This document shows, in pieces, positions 1 through 8,917 of a stretch of 45,513 nt of DNA. Made by a program: the position numbers and the translations under genes. Source of the stretch: Bacteroidota bacterium (lineage in GTDB: Bacteria; Bacteroidota; Bacteroidia; Flavobacteriales; Flavobacteriaceae); contig JAAYLC010000031.1 of NCBI GenBank assembly GCA_012522045.1, forward strand, positions 1 to 45,513, in the 5' to 3' direction. A model generated the notes under the pieces. The model was not told the origin of the DNA. It did no database searches and was given only the letters and a program-made list of their open reading frames with translations. The first letter of the stretch is position 1; every line of letters starts with the position of its first letter.

Positions 1-1
1 A

Positions 2-565
2 CGAACAGTAGTTTTGGATTTGGATTTGAGAAAACCTAAAATTGCACAATATTTTAATATCGACAATAAGAAAGGCGTTGTTAATTATTTAATTAATGAA
101 ACAACTATAGAAGATATCGTATATGCTACGGAGTTTGAAAATCTCGATGTTATCGTATCCGGACCTGTTCCGCCAAATCCGTCTGAATTATTGATGAACC
201 AACGTCTGGATGAACTTTTAGATGAATTGAAAAAACGCTATGATTATATTGTGATTGACTCGCCCCCCATGGGACTGGTAACCGATTCTTTAGAACTTGC
301 CAAACATGTTGATGCTACATTGTATATTGTGCGCCATAAATACACACATAAAAATATGCTCTCTTTTGTGAACGATAAATATCAAAGAGGCGAAATAAAG
401 CACATAAGCTTAATTCTCAATGATTATATGGAAGGTAGAGGATACGGTTACAGTTATGGTTACGGATATAACTATGGCTACGGATCCTACGGAAATGGGT
501 ATCACGAACACGTTAAAAAGAAATCATTTATCAAACGAATAAAGAATAAATTCAAATCAAATTAA
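2..565 (+). CDS. Wzc-type bacterial tyrosine kinase, 5'-truncated (C-terminal kinase domain)
   Basis: The reading frame is open from base 2, so the gene begins outside the window and only about the last 187 residues are present. The first residues read VVLDLDLRKPK, the Walker A' motif of bacterial tyrosine (BY) kinases. The sequence YDYIVIDSPP further on is Walker B. The tail is a tyrosine/glycine cluster (GYGYSYGYGYNYGYGSYGNGY), the usual autophosphorylation site, followed by a basic end. Full-length homologues have a periplasmic Wzz domain between two membrane helices and control polymerisation and export of capsular or exopolysaccharide. The nucleotide-sugar dehydrogenase downstream fits an envelope polysaccharide locus. 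The P-loop proper lies upstream of the window and cannot be checked. Confidence 0.9.
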   Translation, partial: RTVVLDLDLRKPKIAQYFNIDNKKGVVNYLINETTIEDIVYATEFENLDVIVSGPVPPNPSELLMNQRLDELLDELKKRYDYIVIDSPPMGLVTDSLELAKHVDATLYIVRHKYTHKNMLSFVNDKYQRGEIKHISLILNDYMEGRGYGYSYGYGYNYGYGSYGNGYHEHVKKKSFIKRIKNKFKSN

Positions 566-597
566 TATAATATTAATCAGAAAATCTGGAGTTTTTG

Positions 598-605
598 TAA
601 ATTTG
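598..605 (+). promoter_or_regulatory. Predicted -7 element of the UDP-sugar dehydrogenase gene
   Basis: TAAATTTG is an exact match to the Bacteroidota -7 consensus TAnnTTTG. It lies 45 bases before the ATG at 651, in the short gap after the kinase gene. No convincing -33 TTTG was found at the right spacing, so the call rests on the -7 box and position. The dehydrogenase may also be read through from the upstream kinase gene. Confidence 0.45.
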
Positions 606-650
606 CCCGTTTATTAAAAAACTTTAGTACACTTCTGAAAATTCAACTTT

Positions 651-1937
651 ATGAAAGAAAATCCAACTATTGCTGTTATTGGTTTAGGATATGTAGGTCT
701 GCCTCTCGCTGCTGCTTTTGCTGCAAAATATAAAGTAATAGGTTTTGATATTAATGCGCAGCGTGTCAAACAACTACAAAATGGTGAAGATGTAACTTTG
801 GAACTTACTTCAGAAGAATTGCAAAAAGCATTGACAGGTGAAGGAGCAAATAAATTAATAGTTACAGACAATCCGGAAGATATTAAAGAAGCAACAGTGT
901 ATATTGTTACCGTTCCTACGCCGACAAATAAATACAATCAACCGGTTCTGACTCCACTTCAAAAAGCTAGTGAAACCGTCGGAAAAGTATTAAAAAAAGA
1001 GGATGTTGTAATATATGAATCAACGGTTTATCCGGGAGTAACGGAAGATATTTGCGTTCCTATTCTCGAAGAATTTTCCGGATTGACTTTTAACAAAGAT
1101 TTTTATGCAGGTTATTCTCCGGAACGTATCAATCCCGGAGATAAAGAACATACAGTAACAAAAATTTTAAAAGTAACCTCGGGTTCTACTCCTGAAGCAG
1201 CTAAATATATCGACGATTTATATGCTTCCGTAATTACTGCCGGAACACATCTCGCTTCATCTATTAAAGTGGCTGAAGCCGCGAAGGTTATTGAAAACTC
1301 TCAACGTGATATCAATATTGCATTTGTCAATGAGCTTTCAAAAATATTCCGATTGTTGAATATTGATACGCAAGACGTACTGGAAGCAGCAGCTACCAAA
1401 TGGAATTTCATCAAATTTTCTCCGGGATTGGTAGGCGGGCATTGCATCGGTGTCGATCCGTATTACCTTGCACAAAAAGCATTGGAAGAAGGCTACAATC
1501 CGGAAATCATTCTTGCCGGTCGAAGAATGAATGACGGAATGGGGAATTATGTTGCTCAGGAAGTAATTAAATTAATGATTGATAAAGATTGTAAAATTAA
1601 AAACGGAAATGTCTTGGTTATGGGGGTGACATTTAAAGAAAATTGTCCCGATATCCGAAACAGTAGGGTCATCGATGTGATTGATGAACTTAAAAAATAC
1701 AATCTAGATGTCGATGTCTATGATCCTTGGGCAAATGTGGATGAAGTTAAAGAAGTATTTAATCTGGATTTAAAAAATAAAACAGAACAGCTTAAGGACG
1801 AATACAATGCAATTGTCTTGACTGTGGCACACAATGAATTTAAGAACTTTGACATCAACAAATACCGCTCAAATACCTGTGTGGTTTTTGATGTGAAGTC
1901 ATTCTTGGAACGCAATATGGTCGATGGAAGGCTTTAA
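651..1937 (+). CDS. UDP-N-acetyl-hexosamine 6-dehydrogenase (TviB/WbpO-like nucleotide sugar dehydrogenase)
   Basis: A 428-residue cytosolic enzyme that should oxidise C6 of a UDP-HexNAc to the uronic acid in two NAD+-dependent steps, supplying an acidic sugar for capsule or O-antigen. The N-terminal Rossmann motif is GLGYVGLPLA (residues 11-20). The catalytic-cysteine block GGHCIGVDPYY places the nucleophile at Cys265. SPERINPGDK in the middle domain and the C-terminal UDP-binding domain (GVTFKENCPDIRNSR) are intact. The SPERINPGDKEH form is typical of the TviB/VipA/WbpO branch rather than UDP-glucose dehydrogenase, but whether it uses UDP-GlcNAc or UDP-GalNAc cannot be told. It follows a Wzc-type kinase gene, consistent with a polysaccharide locus. 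Confidence 0.93.
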   Translation: MKENPTIAVIGLGYVGLPLAAAFAAKYKVIGFDINAQRVKQLQNGEDVTLELTSEELQKALTGEGANKLIVTDNPEDIKEATVYIVTVPTPTNKYNQPVLTPLQKASETVGKVLKKEDVVIYESTVYPGVTEDICVPILEEFSGLTFNKDFYAGYSPERINPGDKEHTVTKILKVTSGSTPEAAKYIDDLYASVITAGTHLASSIKVAEAAKVIENSQRDINIAFVNELSKIFRLLNIDTQDVLEAAATKWNFIKFSPGLVGGHCIGVDPYYLAQKALEEGYNPEIILAGRRMNDGMGNYVAQEVIKLMIDKDCKIKNGNVLVMGVTFKENCPDIRNSRVIDVIDELKKYNLDVDVYDPWANVDEVKEVFNLDLKNKTEQLKDEYNAIVLTVAHNEFKNFDINKYRSNTCVVFDVKSFLERNMVDGRL

Positions 1938-1981
1938 AACTCGAAACTTTAAAGTCAAAAATATTCCAAAATAAAAGTATG

Positions 1982-2500
1982 TTAGAACTGTCTGCGTTTG
2001 AGGTCATTCGCCAGTCTTGCCGGTTTCAACTTTTTATTTCGAAGGACGTATTGGAAGTCGTATTTATTATCAATCATTAATTGAATGTGATAGTAGTTAA
2101 TGTGTTCCAATACAGCGAACACATTGACGAAAACACTAAAAAAGAATAACGTGTCCACGGTAATTTTCCAATTCAGCACCCACAGTTGAATCACAAAGAC
2201 AATAGGAATCAAACCAATTAAAAACACATTGATTTTTTTAGATTTTTTGAAAAACTGTAGGTTTTTCTCTTGATCGATAGGTTGATTTCTTAAGCGATAT
2301 AGTTTTATTTTCCAATATTTCTGTCCTTGGTAAAGGATGTAAATACACACCAATAATCCATAAATTATGAAAATGGTTTCTTGTATTGGATAGACATATA
2401 AAACAAGAGCAATAAAGAATGGAAAGCTTACAAAAGTATGCAGTTTTTCTAACGGATAATACCACTTGAGCCGATTGATTAATCGTTGTTTGGTGTTCAT
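1982..2500 (-). CDS. Small integral membrane protein of unknown function
   Basis: A 172-residue protein I do not assign to a named family. It has about four hydrophobic segments in two hairpins (roughly residues 22-38, 42-57, 93-110 and 117-133), separated by a basic cytosolic-looking loop, and an arginine/lysine-rich C-terminus (KKLKPARLANDLKRRQF). It starts three bases after the stop of the MsbA-like exporter and is the last gene of that minus-strand operon. It may therefore share a promoter with, and assist, the exporter or the sugar mutase, but nothing in the sequence shows this. Its 3' end faces the dehydrogenase gene with 44 bases between. Confidence 0.75.
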   Translation of the reverse strand: MNTKQRLINRLKWYYPLEKLHTFVSFPFFIALVLYVYPIQETIFIIYGLLVCIYILYQGQKYWKIKLYRLRNQPIDQEKNLQFFKKSKKINVFLIGLIPIVFVIQLWVLNWKITVDTLFFFSVFVNVFAVLEHINYYHIQLMIDNKYDFQYVLRNKKLKPARLANDLKRRQF

Positions 2501-2503
2501 TGG

Positions 2504-4345
2504 TTACGCTTCTTTTGACCTGTCTAACGACTGCATTTTTACTAAGTTGTAATAGACTCCTTTTTGTGCCAATAATTCGTTGTGTTTTCCTTGCTCTACA
2601 ATTTCACCCTTAGAAAGAACCACGATTAAGTCGGCATCTTGAATGGTCGAGAGTCGGTGGGCGATAACAACCGAAGTGCGGTTGCGCATCATATTTTCCA
2701 AAGCATCTTGCACAAGTCGCTCACTTTCGGTGTCCAGTGCGGAGGTAGCCTCGTCTAAAATCATAATGGGAGGATTTTTTAAGACTGCTCGGGCGATACT
2801 TAATCGCTGTTTTTGACCGCCGCTCAATTTGTTACCACTATCACCGATGTTTGTATCAAATTGTTCCGGAAGTTCTTTAATAAATTCATAAGAGTTGCTA
2901 ATTTGTGCAGCCTCAATCAATTCTTTTTCTGTGGCATCGGGTTTCCCTATTTTTAAGTTATTTCTTACGCTGTCATTAAAAAGAATACTGTCCTGTGAAA
3001 CCATTCCCATCAATTGGCGCAACGATTTTTTAGAAATCTCTCTGATGTCAATTCCGTCAATTTTGATACTTCCTTCATTTACATCGTAAAATCGTGTAAG
3101 TAAATTGGCTATCGTACTTTTCCCGCTTCCGGACTGTCCCACCAAAGCAACTGTTTTTCCTTTTGGAATCGTAAGCGAAAAATTCTTTAATACATACGCA
3201 TCCTCATATTTAAAGGACACATTTTGTAGTGCAATTTCAGATTCAAAACTGTTTTTATCAATTGGATTTTCACTGTCGGTAATGGTATTCTCTGCATCCA
3301 AAAGTTCCAAAATTCGCTGCGCAGAACCATCGGCGCGTTTTATGGAATAACTTGCTTTTGCAATGGCTTTTGCTGGAGTTAAAATGTTATACGCAAGCAT
3401 AATGTAACCGATGAAAAAACTGGCTTCAAGCGTACGGTCGATAAAAACCAAATAACCCCCGTAAACCAACAAAACGCCGATAGTGATGATTCCTAAAAGT
3501 TCACTTAAAGGCGATGCCAGATTTTGCCTGTTCAATACTTTGTTGGAATAATGATAGAACCGCTGATTGCTGTCCATAAATTTTTTGCGAAAAATTGATT
3601 CGGCATCAAAAGCTTTAATAATTCGCAACCCGCCCATGGTCTCTTCCAAAATTGACAAAAAGGTTCCTTGTTTCGTCTGAACTTGCAAGGAGCCGCGTTT
3701 TAATGATTTTCCAACTCGAGAAATTAAAAATCCAGAAATCGGTAAAAATAAAAACACAAATAACGTCAGTTTTGGACTGATTAAAACCATAGTCACTAAC
3801 GAAAAAATAATCATCATCGGTTCGCGGACAATCATTTCTAATACTGAAAGTACCGAGTTTTTTACTTCGTCCACATCACTGCTTAATCTAGAAATGGTAT
3901 CTCCTTTTCTTTTTTCCGAAAAAAATGCAATCGGTAAATTGATGACTTTCGTGTATAAATCATTCCGCAAATCTTTTAAGACACCATTTCGCATAAATGT
4001 CGAATAAAACATCGCCAAATAATTGCTGAGATTTTTAAGCAAAAACAATCCGATAATAATGGATACCATCATCAAAAGAACTTTGAATTCTCCGTGTTCC
4101 AAAATATTTTTCACGATGGTGTAATCCAAATATTCCTGTCCCCAGGTTTTTATATTGGTTATGCCGGAATAGATAGGTTTTTCTCTGATTTCACGATTGT
4201 CGCTAAAGATAATTTCCAGCACCGGAATCAGTGCTACAAACGATAGGGTACTGAATAAGGCATAGAGAATATTGAAGAAAATATTCAAAAATGCATAGCG
4301 TTTATACGGATAAGCATAACGTAAAATTCTCTTGAAATAATTCAT
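2504..4345 (-). CDS. MsbA-like ABC exporter (fused permease-ATPase)
   Basis: A 613-residue half-transporter that should work as a homodimer in the inner membrane. The N-terminal half is a type I exporter domain with about six helices. The C-terminal half is the ATPase: Walker A GQSGSGKST (around residue 400), Q-loop MVSQD, signature LSGGQKQRLSIARAV, Walker B MILDEATSALD and H-loop VIAHRLSTI. It closely resembles the lipid A flippase MsbA and its Bacteroidota relatives, but lipid or drug cargo cannot be settled from sequence. Its ATG overlaps the stop of the phosphohexose mutase gene by four bases (ATGA), showing translational coupling within one operon. Confidence 0.93.
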   Translation of the reverse strand: MNYFKRILRYAYPYKRYAFLNIFFNILYALFSTLSFVALIPVLEIIFSDNREIREKPIYSGITNIKTWGQEYLDYTIVKNILEHGEFKVLLMMVSIIIGLFLLKNLSNYLAMFYSTFMRNGVLKDLRNDLYTKVINLPIAFFSEKRKGDTISRLSSDVDEVKNSVLSVLEMIVREPMMIIFSLVTMVLISPKLTLFVFLFLPISGFLISRVGKSLKRGSLQVQTKQGTFLSILEETMGGLRIIKAFDAESIFRKKFMDSNQRFYHYSNKVLNRQNLASPLSELLGIITIGVLLVYGGYLVFIDRTLEASFFIGYIMLAYNILTPAKAIAKASYSIKRADGSAQRILELLDAENTITDSENPIDKNSFESEIALQNVSFKYEDAYVLKNFSLTIPKGKTVALVGQSGSGKSTIANLLTRFYDVNEGSIKIDGIDIREISKKSLRQLMGMVSQDSILFNDSVRNNLKIGKPDATEKELIEAAQISNSYEFIKELPEQFDTNIGDSGNKLSGGQKQRLSIARAVLKNPPIMILDEATSALDTESERLVQDALENMMRNRTSVVIAHRLSTIQDADLIVVLSKGEIVEQGKHNELLAQKGVYYNLVKMQSLDRSKEA

Positions 4346-6060
4346 TCATCAATTTTTAAATAAGCGAGAATTGCATCGATTTTTTGTTGTAATTTGTTTC
4401 CGTAATTCTCGTTTTCATCAGTGTTTACACTTACATAAAATTTAATCTTCGGTTCGGTACCACTGGGTCGCGCTGCAATTTTACTGCCATCTTCAAGATA
4501 ATATAACAGCACATTTGATTTGGGAAGATTTAATGTTGTCTTTGTCGAATTTACAAAATCGTTGCGTACTCCAATTAAAATATCATCATTCCGAGTTACT
4601 TTCACTCCGGCTATTTCCGAATATGGATTTTCGCGTAAATTACGCATGATTTCATTGATTTCTTCAGCGCCTTTTTTCCCTTTTTTGGTAATCGAAACGA
4701 GGTGCTCACGATAATTTCCGTAAGATTCGTAGATTTCTCTTAAATACGTATACAGCGAAACCCCTTCTGCTTTTTTAAGAGCGGCAATTTCACAAGCCAA
4801 CAAGGTTGCAGTTACAGCATCTTTATCACGAACAAAACTTCCGACCAAATAACCGAAACTTTCTTCACCACCGCCTATGAATTCTAATTCCGGATGGTCT
4901 TTTATCATTTTGGCAATCCATTTAAATCCGGTCAGTCCTTCCATATAAATAACTCCAAAATCGTTGGCGATTTTTTCAATAATCGGTGTTGATACAATTG
5001 TCGATGCTACAAATTGTTTTCCGTTTAATTTTCCGGCACTTTTCCATTTACTCAATAAAAAATGGGTCATCAAAACCATGGTTTCATTTCCGTTGAGTAG
5101 TTGCAATTCATTAGCATTGTTTCGCACAGCAATTCCCAATCTGTCACAATCCGGGTCGGTACCAATGACAATGTCGGAGTTGTTTTTTTCGGCGAGTTCC
5201 AAAGCCATTTTTAGCGCTTCAGGCTCCTCGGGATTTGGAGATTTTACAGTCGGAAAATTGCCGTCGGGTGTGGCTTGTTCGTCCACGATTGCAACTTGTG
5301 TAAAACCCGCTTGCTCCAACACTTTCGGAATCATGGTGATGGAAGTTCCGTGAAGCGGAGTAAACGTGATTTTTAAATTTTCACGTGCTTCTTTTGTTGC
5401 GCCAAACGTTCCGTTTTCAACAGAAGCTTTTGCAAAAGCTTCATCCACTTCTGAGTCGATATATTGAATTAAATTTTCATTGGCTTCAAACTTAATATCT
5501 TCGTATTTGAGAGAATTTATAACATTAATGATTTCTCCGTCTTGAGGAGGGACTAACTGTCCGCCGTCTGTCCAATAAACTTTGTAACCGTTGTATTCCG
5601 GAGGATTGTGAGATGCCGTAAGGACAATTCCGGCGTGGCAATTCAGATGTCTTACAGCAAAGGACAATTCCGGAGTGGGACGTAAATCGGAAAAAAGATA
5701 AACACGAATGCCGTTCGCAGAAAAAACATCAGCAACAATTTTGGCAAATTTTTTACTGTTGTGTCTGCAATCGTAGGCAATGGCAACTTTTAATTCCTCA
5801 TTGGGAAATTGTTCCTTTAAGTAAACAGACAAACCTTGGGTGTTTTTTCCAAGCGTATATTTATTAATGCGATTATCGCCAACACCCATAATTCCGCGCA
5901 TTCCGCCTGTTCCAAATTCCAGAGTTTTATAAAAACTGTCTTCCAATCCTTCAGGATTATGAGCGATGAGTTCTTTAATTTGATGTTGCGTATCGCTGTC
6001 AAAAAAAGAAGTGAGCCAAGCATTCACCCGTTTCAAAATTTTCGGATTCACGTAAATCAT
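4342..6060 (-). CDS. Phosphoglucomutase/phosphomannomutase (alpha-D-phosphohexomutase)
   Basis: A 572-residue cytosolic enzyme that interconverts hexose 1- and 6-phosphates, feeding nucleotide-sugar synthesis and glycogen metabolism. The four hallmark sites are present in order: the active-serine loop TASHNPPEYNGYKVYW (Ser near residue 150), the metal loop GTDPDCDRLGIAV, the sugar-specificity loop GGGEESFGYLVG and the phosphate-binding RPSGTEPKIKFYV. Length and the extended sugar loop fit the PgcA-like bacterial phosphoglucomutase/PMM group. It is first in the minus-strand operon with the MsbA-like exporter, behind a well-matched -7 element. The link to polysaccharide precursors suits the neighbouring capsule-type genes. 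Specificity between glucose and mannose phosphates is unresolved. Confidence 0.93.
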   Translation of the reverse strand: MIYVNPKILKRVNAWLTSFFDSDTQHQIKELIAHNPEGLEDSFYKTLEFGTGGMRGIMGVGDNRINKYTLGKNTQGLSVYLKEQFPNEELKVAIAYDCRHNSKKFAKIVADVFSANGIRVYLFSDLRPTPELSFAVRHLNCHAGIVLTASHNPPEYNGYKVYWTDGGQLVPPQDGEIINVINSLKYEDIKFEANENLIQYIDSEVDEAFAKASVENGTFGATKEARENLKITFTPLHGTSITMIPKVLEQAGFTQVAIVDEQATPDGNFPTVKSPNPEEPEALKMALELAEKNNSDIVIGTDPDCDRLGIAVRNNANELQLLNGNETMVLMTHFLLSKWKSAGKLNGKQFVASTIVSTPIIEKIANDFGVIYMEGLTGFKWIAKMIKDHPELEFIGGGEESFGYLVGSFVRDKDAVTATLLACEIAALKKAEGVSLYTYLREIYESYGNYREHLVSITKKGKKGAEEINEIMRNLRENPYSEIAGVKVTRNDDILIGVRNDFVNSTKTTLNLPKSNVLLYYLEDGSKIAARPSGTEPKIKFYVSVNTDENENYGNKLQQKIDAILAYLKIDE

Positions 6061-6080
6061 TTTTTAATAAAATAAAAGTG

Positions 6081-6088
6081 CAAAATTA
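6081..6088 (-). promoter_or_regulatory. Predicted -7 element of the phosphohexomutase-exporter operon
   Basis: On the minus strand this reads TAATTTTG, an exact TAnnTTTG match, 20 bases upstream of the ATG at 6060. It lies in the 67-base gap after the NamZ gene, so the mutase operon probably has its own promoter even though NamZ is transcribed in the same direction upstream. Confidence 0.5.
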
Positions 6089-6127
6089 CGATTTAAAAAG
6101 AGATATGATTCAAGTTGTTGGTTGGAA

Positions 6128-7351
6128 TTAAGGATATAAAAAATACTGTTTGAGCATCGCGTCATATTTTTCTAAATCGCTTTTCCAACTTGAACGAATT
6201 TTTTCTGCGGACCAACCTTGTTCAATTTGTTCTTTTAGTTTTGATGTTCCTGCCAATGTATTGAAAAAGCTAGTGAAAAATGCGCCCTTGTTGTCATAAT
6301 CTCGATAGGCTTCGAGAATCCATTCCAAATTGATTTTATTTAATTTCGGATGCTTTCTCAAATCTTTTCCATAGCACATTTCTCCATTAAATTTTGGATT
6401 TTTTGAACCTTCGTTGGGTTTTGGAGTAAACGTAAACGGATACTTACTTTTAGGGAGGGTGGGGGCTCCGAAAATTTGAAACTGCATTTCGGTGCCGCGT
6501 CCTTCACTGATTGGAGTTCCCTCAAAAAAACACAAACTCGGATAAAGATTTATCGATTGATCATTAGGCAAATTAGGCGAAGGTTTTATCGGTAATGAAT
6601 AATGGGTTTTTCTGGTATAATTTTTTACAGGAACAATATGTAAAGTCGCCTTTAGATTATTGCTCAGCCATTGCTCCCCGTTTACCATTTGTGCATATTC
6701 CGCAATGGTCATTCCGTGAACAATCGGTACCGAATGCATCCCTACAAAACTTTGATGGGAAGCTTCCAAAATAGGACCGTCAATATAATGAATGTTTGGA
6801 TTTGGACGATCCAAAATTAACAGCGGAATGTTTTGCTCGGCACAAGCTTCCATAATGTAATGAAGTGTAGAGATATACGTATAAAAACGAGCGCCGACAT
6901 CTTGAATGTCAAAAACAATCAAGTCAATTCCGGCAAGTTGTTCTTTCGTAGGTTTTTTATTCTTTCCGTAAAGTGAAATAAGCGGAATTCCGGTTTTAGA
7001 ATCAATTCCGTCTTTAATGTGTTCACCGGCATCGGCAGTTCCGCGAAAACCATGTTCCGGTGCAAAAACTTTTTTAACGGCAATGTTGTTACTGATTAAA
7101 AAATCGATAAGGTGGATTTGATTTTTACCAACCACTGACGTTTGATTTGCCACCACGGCAATATTTTTACCTTTTAGAAAATGATTGTAGTTTTCAAACT
7201 GATCTGCTCCAACAATTAGTTCTTCGGAATCACTTAAAGTTATATCTGAATTGATTTTGGAGACAATCTCTTGGTTTTTTACAGAATTTCCGCAGGATAA
7301 TATGGTTAAGAGTATGATGAAAACCGTATTTTTGAACAATCTAAATATCAT
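6128..7351 (-). CDS. NamZ-type exo-beta-N-acetylmuramidase, lipoprotein (DUF1343)
   Basis: A 407-residue exported lipoprotein: hydrophobic leader ending in the lipobox LTILSCG, giving Cys20 or so as the lipidated residue. The rest is the DUF1343 fold, now known from Bacillus NamZ as an exo-acting N-acetylmuramidase (family GH171) that releases MurNAc from the non-reducing ends of peptidoglycan fragments. Conserved blocks visible are FAPEHGFRG near residue 100, FDIQDVGARFYTY, DRPNP and EGTPISEGRGTE. It probably acts in the periplasm on cell-wall turnover products. Its start codon is only eight bases from that of the divergent permease gene. It is followed, same strand, by the phosphohexomutase operon. 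Confidence 0.88.
   Translation of the reverse strand: MIFRLFKNTVFIILLTILSCGNSVKNQEIVSKINSDITLSDSEELIVGADQFENYNHFLKGKNIAVVANQTSVVGKNQIHLIDFLISNNIAVKKVFAPEHGFRGTADAGEHIKDGIDSKTGIPLISLYGKNKKPTKEQLAGIDLIVFDIQDVGARFYTYISTLHYIMEACAEQNIPLLILDRPNPNIHYIDGPILEASHQSFVGMHSVPIVHGMTIAEYAQMVNGEQWLSNNLKATLHIVPVKNYTRKTHYSLPIKPSPNLPNDQSINLYPSLCFFEGTPISEGRGTEMQFQIFGAPTLPKSKYPFTFTPKPNEGSKNPKFNGEMCYGKDLRKHPKLNKINLEWILEAYRDYDNKGAFFTSFFNTLAGTSKLKEQIEQGWSAEKIRSSWKSDLEKYDAMLKQYFLYP
7327..7334 (+). promoter_or_regulatory. Predicted -7 element of the permease gene, inside the NamZ coding start
   Basis: TATTTTTG matches TAnnTTTG exactly and lies 25 bases before the GTG at 7360. The position is inside codons 6-9 of the divergent NamZ gene, which is expected because only eight bases separate the two genes. 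Confidence 0.4.
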
Positions 7352-7359
7352 ATGTTTCT

Positions 7360-8595
7360 GTGAATTTTGAATTTTTTATCGCTCGGCGTATTATCGCTTC
7401 TAAAGACTATAAAAGTAGTATTTCGGCGCCGATTATAAAAATTGCAATTACCGCTATTGCGATTAGTGTGATTATGATGCTTATATCGATAGCGACAGGC
7501 ATCGGTCTGCAAAAGAAAATTCGCGAAAAGGTTTCTGCTTTTAACGGGGATGTGATTATAACCTATTACGATACCAACTTTTCAAACGATTCACAACATC
7601 CGATTTCTAAAGAACAGCCGTTTTATCCTAATTTTCATTCTGTAGATGGTATAAAACACATTCAAGTAACGGCTTCAAAAGGTGGAATTATCCGTACCGA
7701 AACTGATTTTGAAGGCGTGGTCGTTAAAGGCGTCGGTGATGATTTTTATTGGGAAAACTTTGATGAATATATTGTTGAAGGACGAATTCCAAATTTGAGT
7801 GAGGAATTAAATTCGGAAATTATGATTTCTGAATATTTGGCAAATCGACTGCATTTTAAGTTGGGAGACAAAGTGACTACGTTTTTCTTAAATGATGAAA
7901 TTTCTAAAAATCCCCGTAGCAGAGGTTTTGAAATTGTAGGAATTTACAACAGTGGATTCCAACAATTTGACGAGCAATTTATTCTGACGGATATTCGCCA
8001 CATCCAAATGTTAAACCGATGGGACGAAAATCAAGTGGGAGCGTTTGAAGTCTTTGTAAATGATTTTAGCAAAATAGATGAAATCGGCAACAAGATTTAT
8101 ATGGAAATTGACAGCACCCTGGATGCGCTGACAATTCGCCAAAAATTTGCTTCGATTTTTGAATGGTTGGATTTGTTTGATTTCAATATTTTGGCAATTA
8201 TCGGAATTATGATTTTGGTAGCGGGAATCAATATGATAACGGCGCTGCTCGTTTTAATTCTGGAACGAACCCGAATGATTGGAATTTTAAAAGCAGTGGG
8301 CAGCACCGATGCCAGTGTGCGTAAAATTTTTCTCTACAATGCGATGTATTTGATCTTAATTGGTTTGGCTTGGGGAAATTTTATCGGAATCGGATTGCTG
8401 CTGTTGCAAAAGTACGGAAAAATCTTTCCTTTAAATCCGGACACCTATTACGTTACGGAAGCACCGGTGTATCTGAGTTTGGATTACATTCTTGCCATGA
8501 ATGTAGGTACTTTTATCCTCTGTTTGGTGATGCTTCTGGTAGCTGCGGTTTTTATTACGCGAATTTCTCCTGTAAAAGCTATTCATTTTGAATAA
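7360..8595 (+). CDS. LolC/LolE-type ABC transporter permease (FtsX/MacB fold)
   Basis: A 411-residue inner-membrane permease with the four-helix architecture of LolC/E: one helix near residues 27-48 (ITAIAISVIMMLISIATGIGL), a large periplasmic MacB-type domain, then three helices in the C-terminal FtsX domain including ILVAGINMITALLVLILER. With an unlinked LolD-like ATPase it would extract lipoproteins from the inner membrane for sorting to the outer membrane. GTG is taken as the start because the protein then begins NFEFFIARRI, the usual N-terminus of this family, and no ATG is available. It stands alone after NamZ; no ATPase gene is near. Other FtsX-fold exporters remain possible. Confidence 0.85.
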   Translation: MNFEFFIARRIIASKDYKSSISAPIIKIAITAIAISVIMMLISIATGIGLQKKIREKVSAFNGDVIITYYDTNFSNDSQHPISKEQPFYPNFHSVDGIKHIQVTASKGGIIRTETDFEGVVVKGVGDDFYWENFDEYIVEGRIPNLSEELNSEIMISEYLANRLHFKLGDKVTTFFLNDEISKNPRSRGFEIVGIYNSGFQQFDEQFILTDIRHIQMLNRWDENQVGAFEVFVNDFSKIDEIGNKIYMEIDSTLDALTIRQKFASIFEWLDLFDFNILAIIGIMILVAGINMITALLVLILERTRMIGILKAVGSTDASVRKIFLYNAMYLILIGLAWGNFIGIGLLLLQKYGKIFPLNPDTYYVTEAPVYLSLDYILAMNVGTFILCLVMLLVAAVFITRISPVKAIHFE

Positions 8596-8652
8596 CTTTG
8601 AAAAGGACAATATCACAATATTTACTTACGTAAAAAAATAAGATTGCTTTAA

Positions 8653-8695
8653 AAAAATAAATGATAGCTGTATTTTGTAGCTGTCATTTATTTTT
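8653..8695. terminator. Bidirectional intrinsic terminator between permease gene and tRNA-Leu
   Basis: A 17-base inverted repeat (8653-8669 with 8679-8695, nine-base loop) pairs perfectly except for one T-G position. The outer part is A-rich on the left and T-rich on the right, so it gives a stem plus U-tract in either direction. It would end the permease transcript on the plus strand and the tRNA transcript on the minus strand. It occupies most of the 145-base gap; nothing else is visible there. Confidence 0.75.
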
Positions 8696-8740
8696 CTGAT
8701 TCTATGGTATTTAATTGGGATGAACCAAATTTTAAGATTG

Positions 8741-8823
8741 TACCCGGGATGGGACTTGAACCCACACGCCCTAAGGACACATGGCCCTCAACCATGCCTG
8801 TCTACCAATTCCAGCACCCGGGT
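8741..8823 (-). tRNA. tRNA-Leu (anticodon GAG)
   Basis: Read on the minus strand, a seven-pair acceptor stem ACCCGGG/CCCGGGT closes an 83-base cloverleaf with discriminator A. The D arm is CTGG-AATTGGTAGA-CAGG. The anticodon arm CATGG-TTGAGGG-CCATG gives anticodon GAG at loop positions 34-36, reading CUC and CUU leucine codons. A long class II variable arm follows, then the T arm with loop TTCAAGT. The CCA end is not encoded. It stands alone, with a hairpin terminator just downstream at 8653-8695. Confidence 0.95.
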
Positions 8824-8917
8824 AGGTGCATTTTTAACGGATGCAAATATAATGGATTGTTTTAATTGAGAAAAACTTCATTCAGGAAAATCAAGGAGAA
8901 GTCCTTAATTAAATGTG

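Noticed and set aside
437-510. Short tandem repeat that might suggest a CRISPR or minisatellite
   Set aside because: The repeat is only the Gly-Tyr codon pattern of the kinase tail, with no spacers and an intact reading frame.
1932-1954. CTTTAAA...TTTAAAG hairpin at the dehydrogenase stop
   Set aside because: Stem is AT-rich and only seven pairs, partly within the coding region, and lacks a U-tract. Too weak to call a terminator.
5376-5391. parS-like half site (TTTTCACGTG) on the way to the ParB consensus
   Set aside because: Only the left half and centre match the parS palindrome; the right half does not, and it lies inside the phosphohexomutase gene far from parAB.
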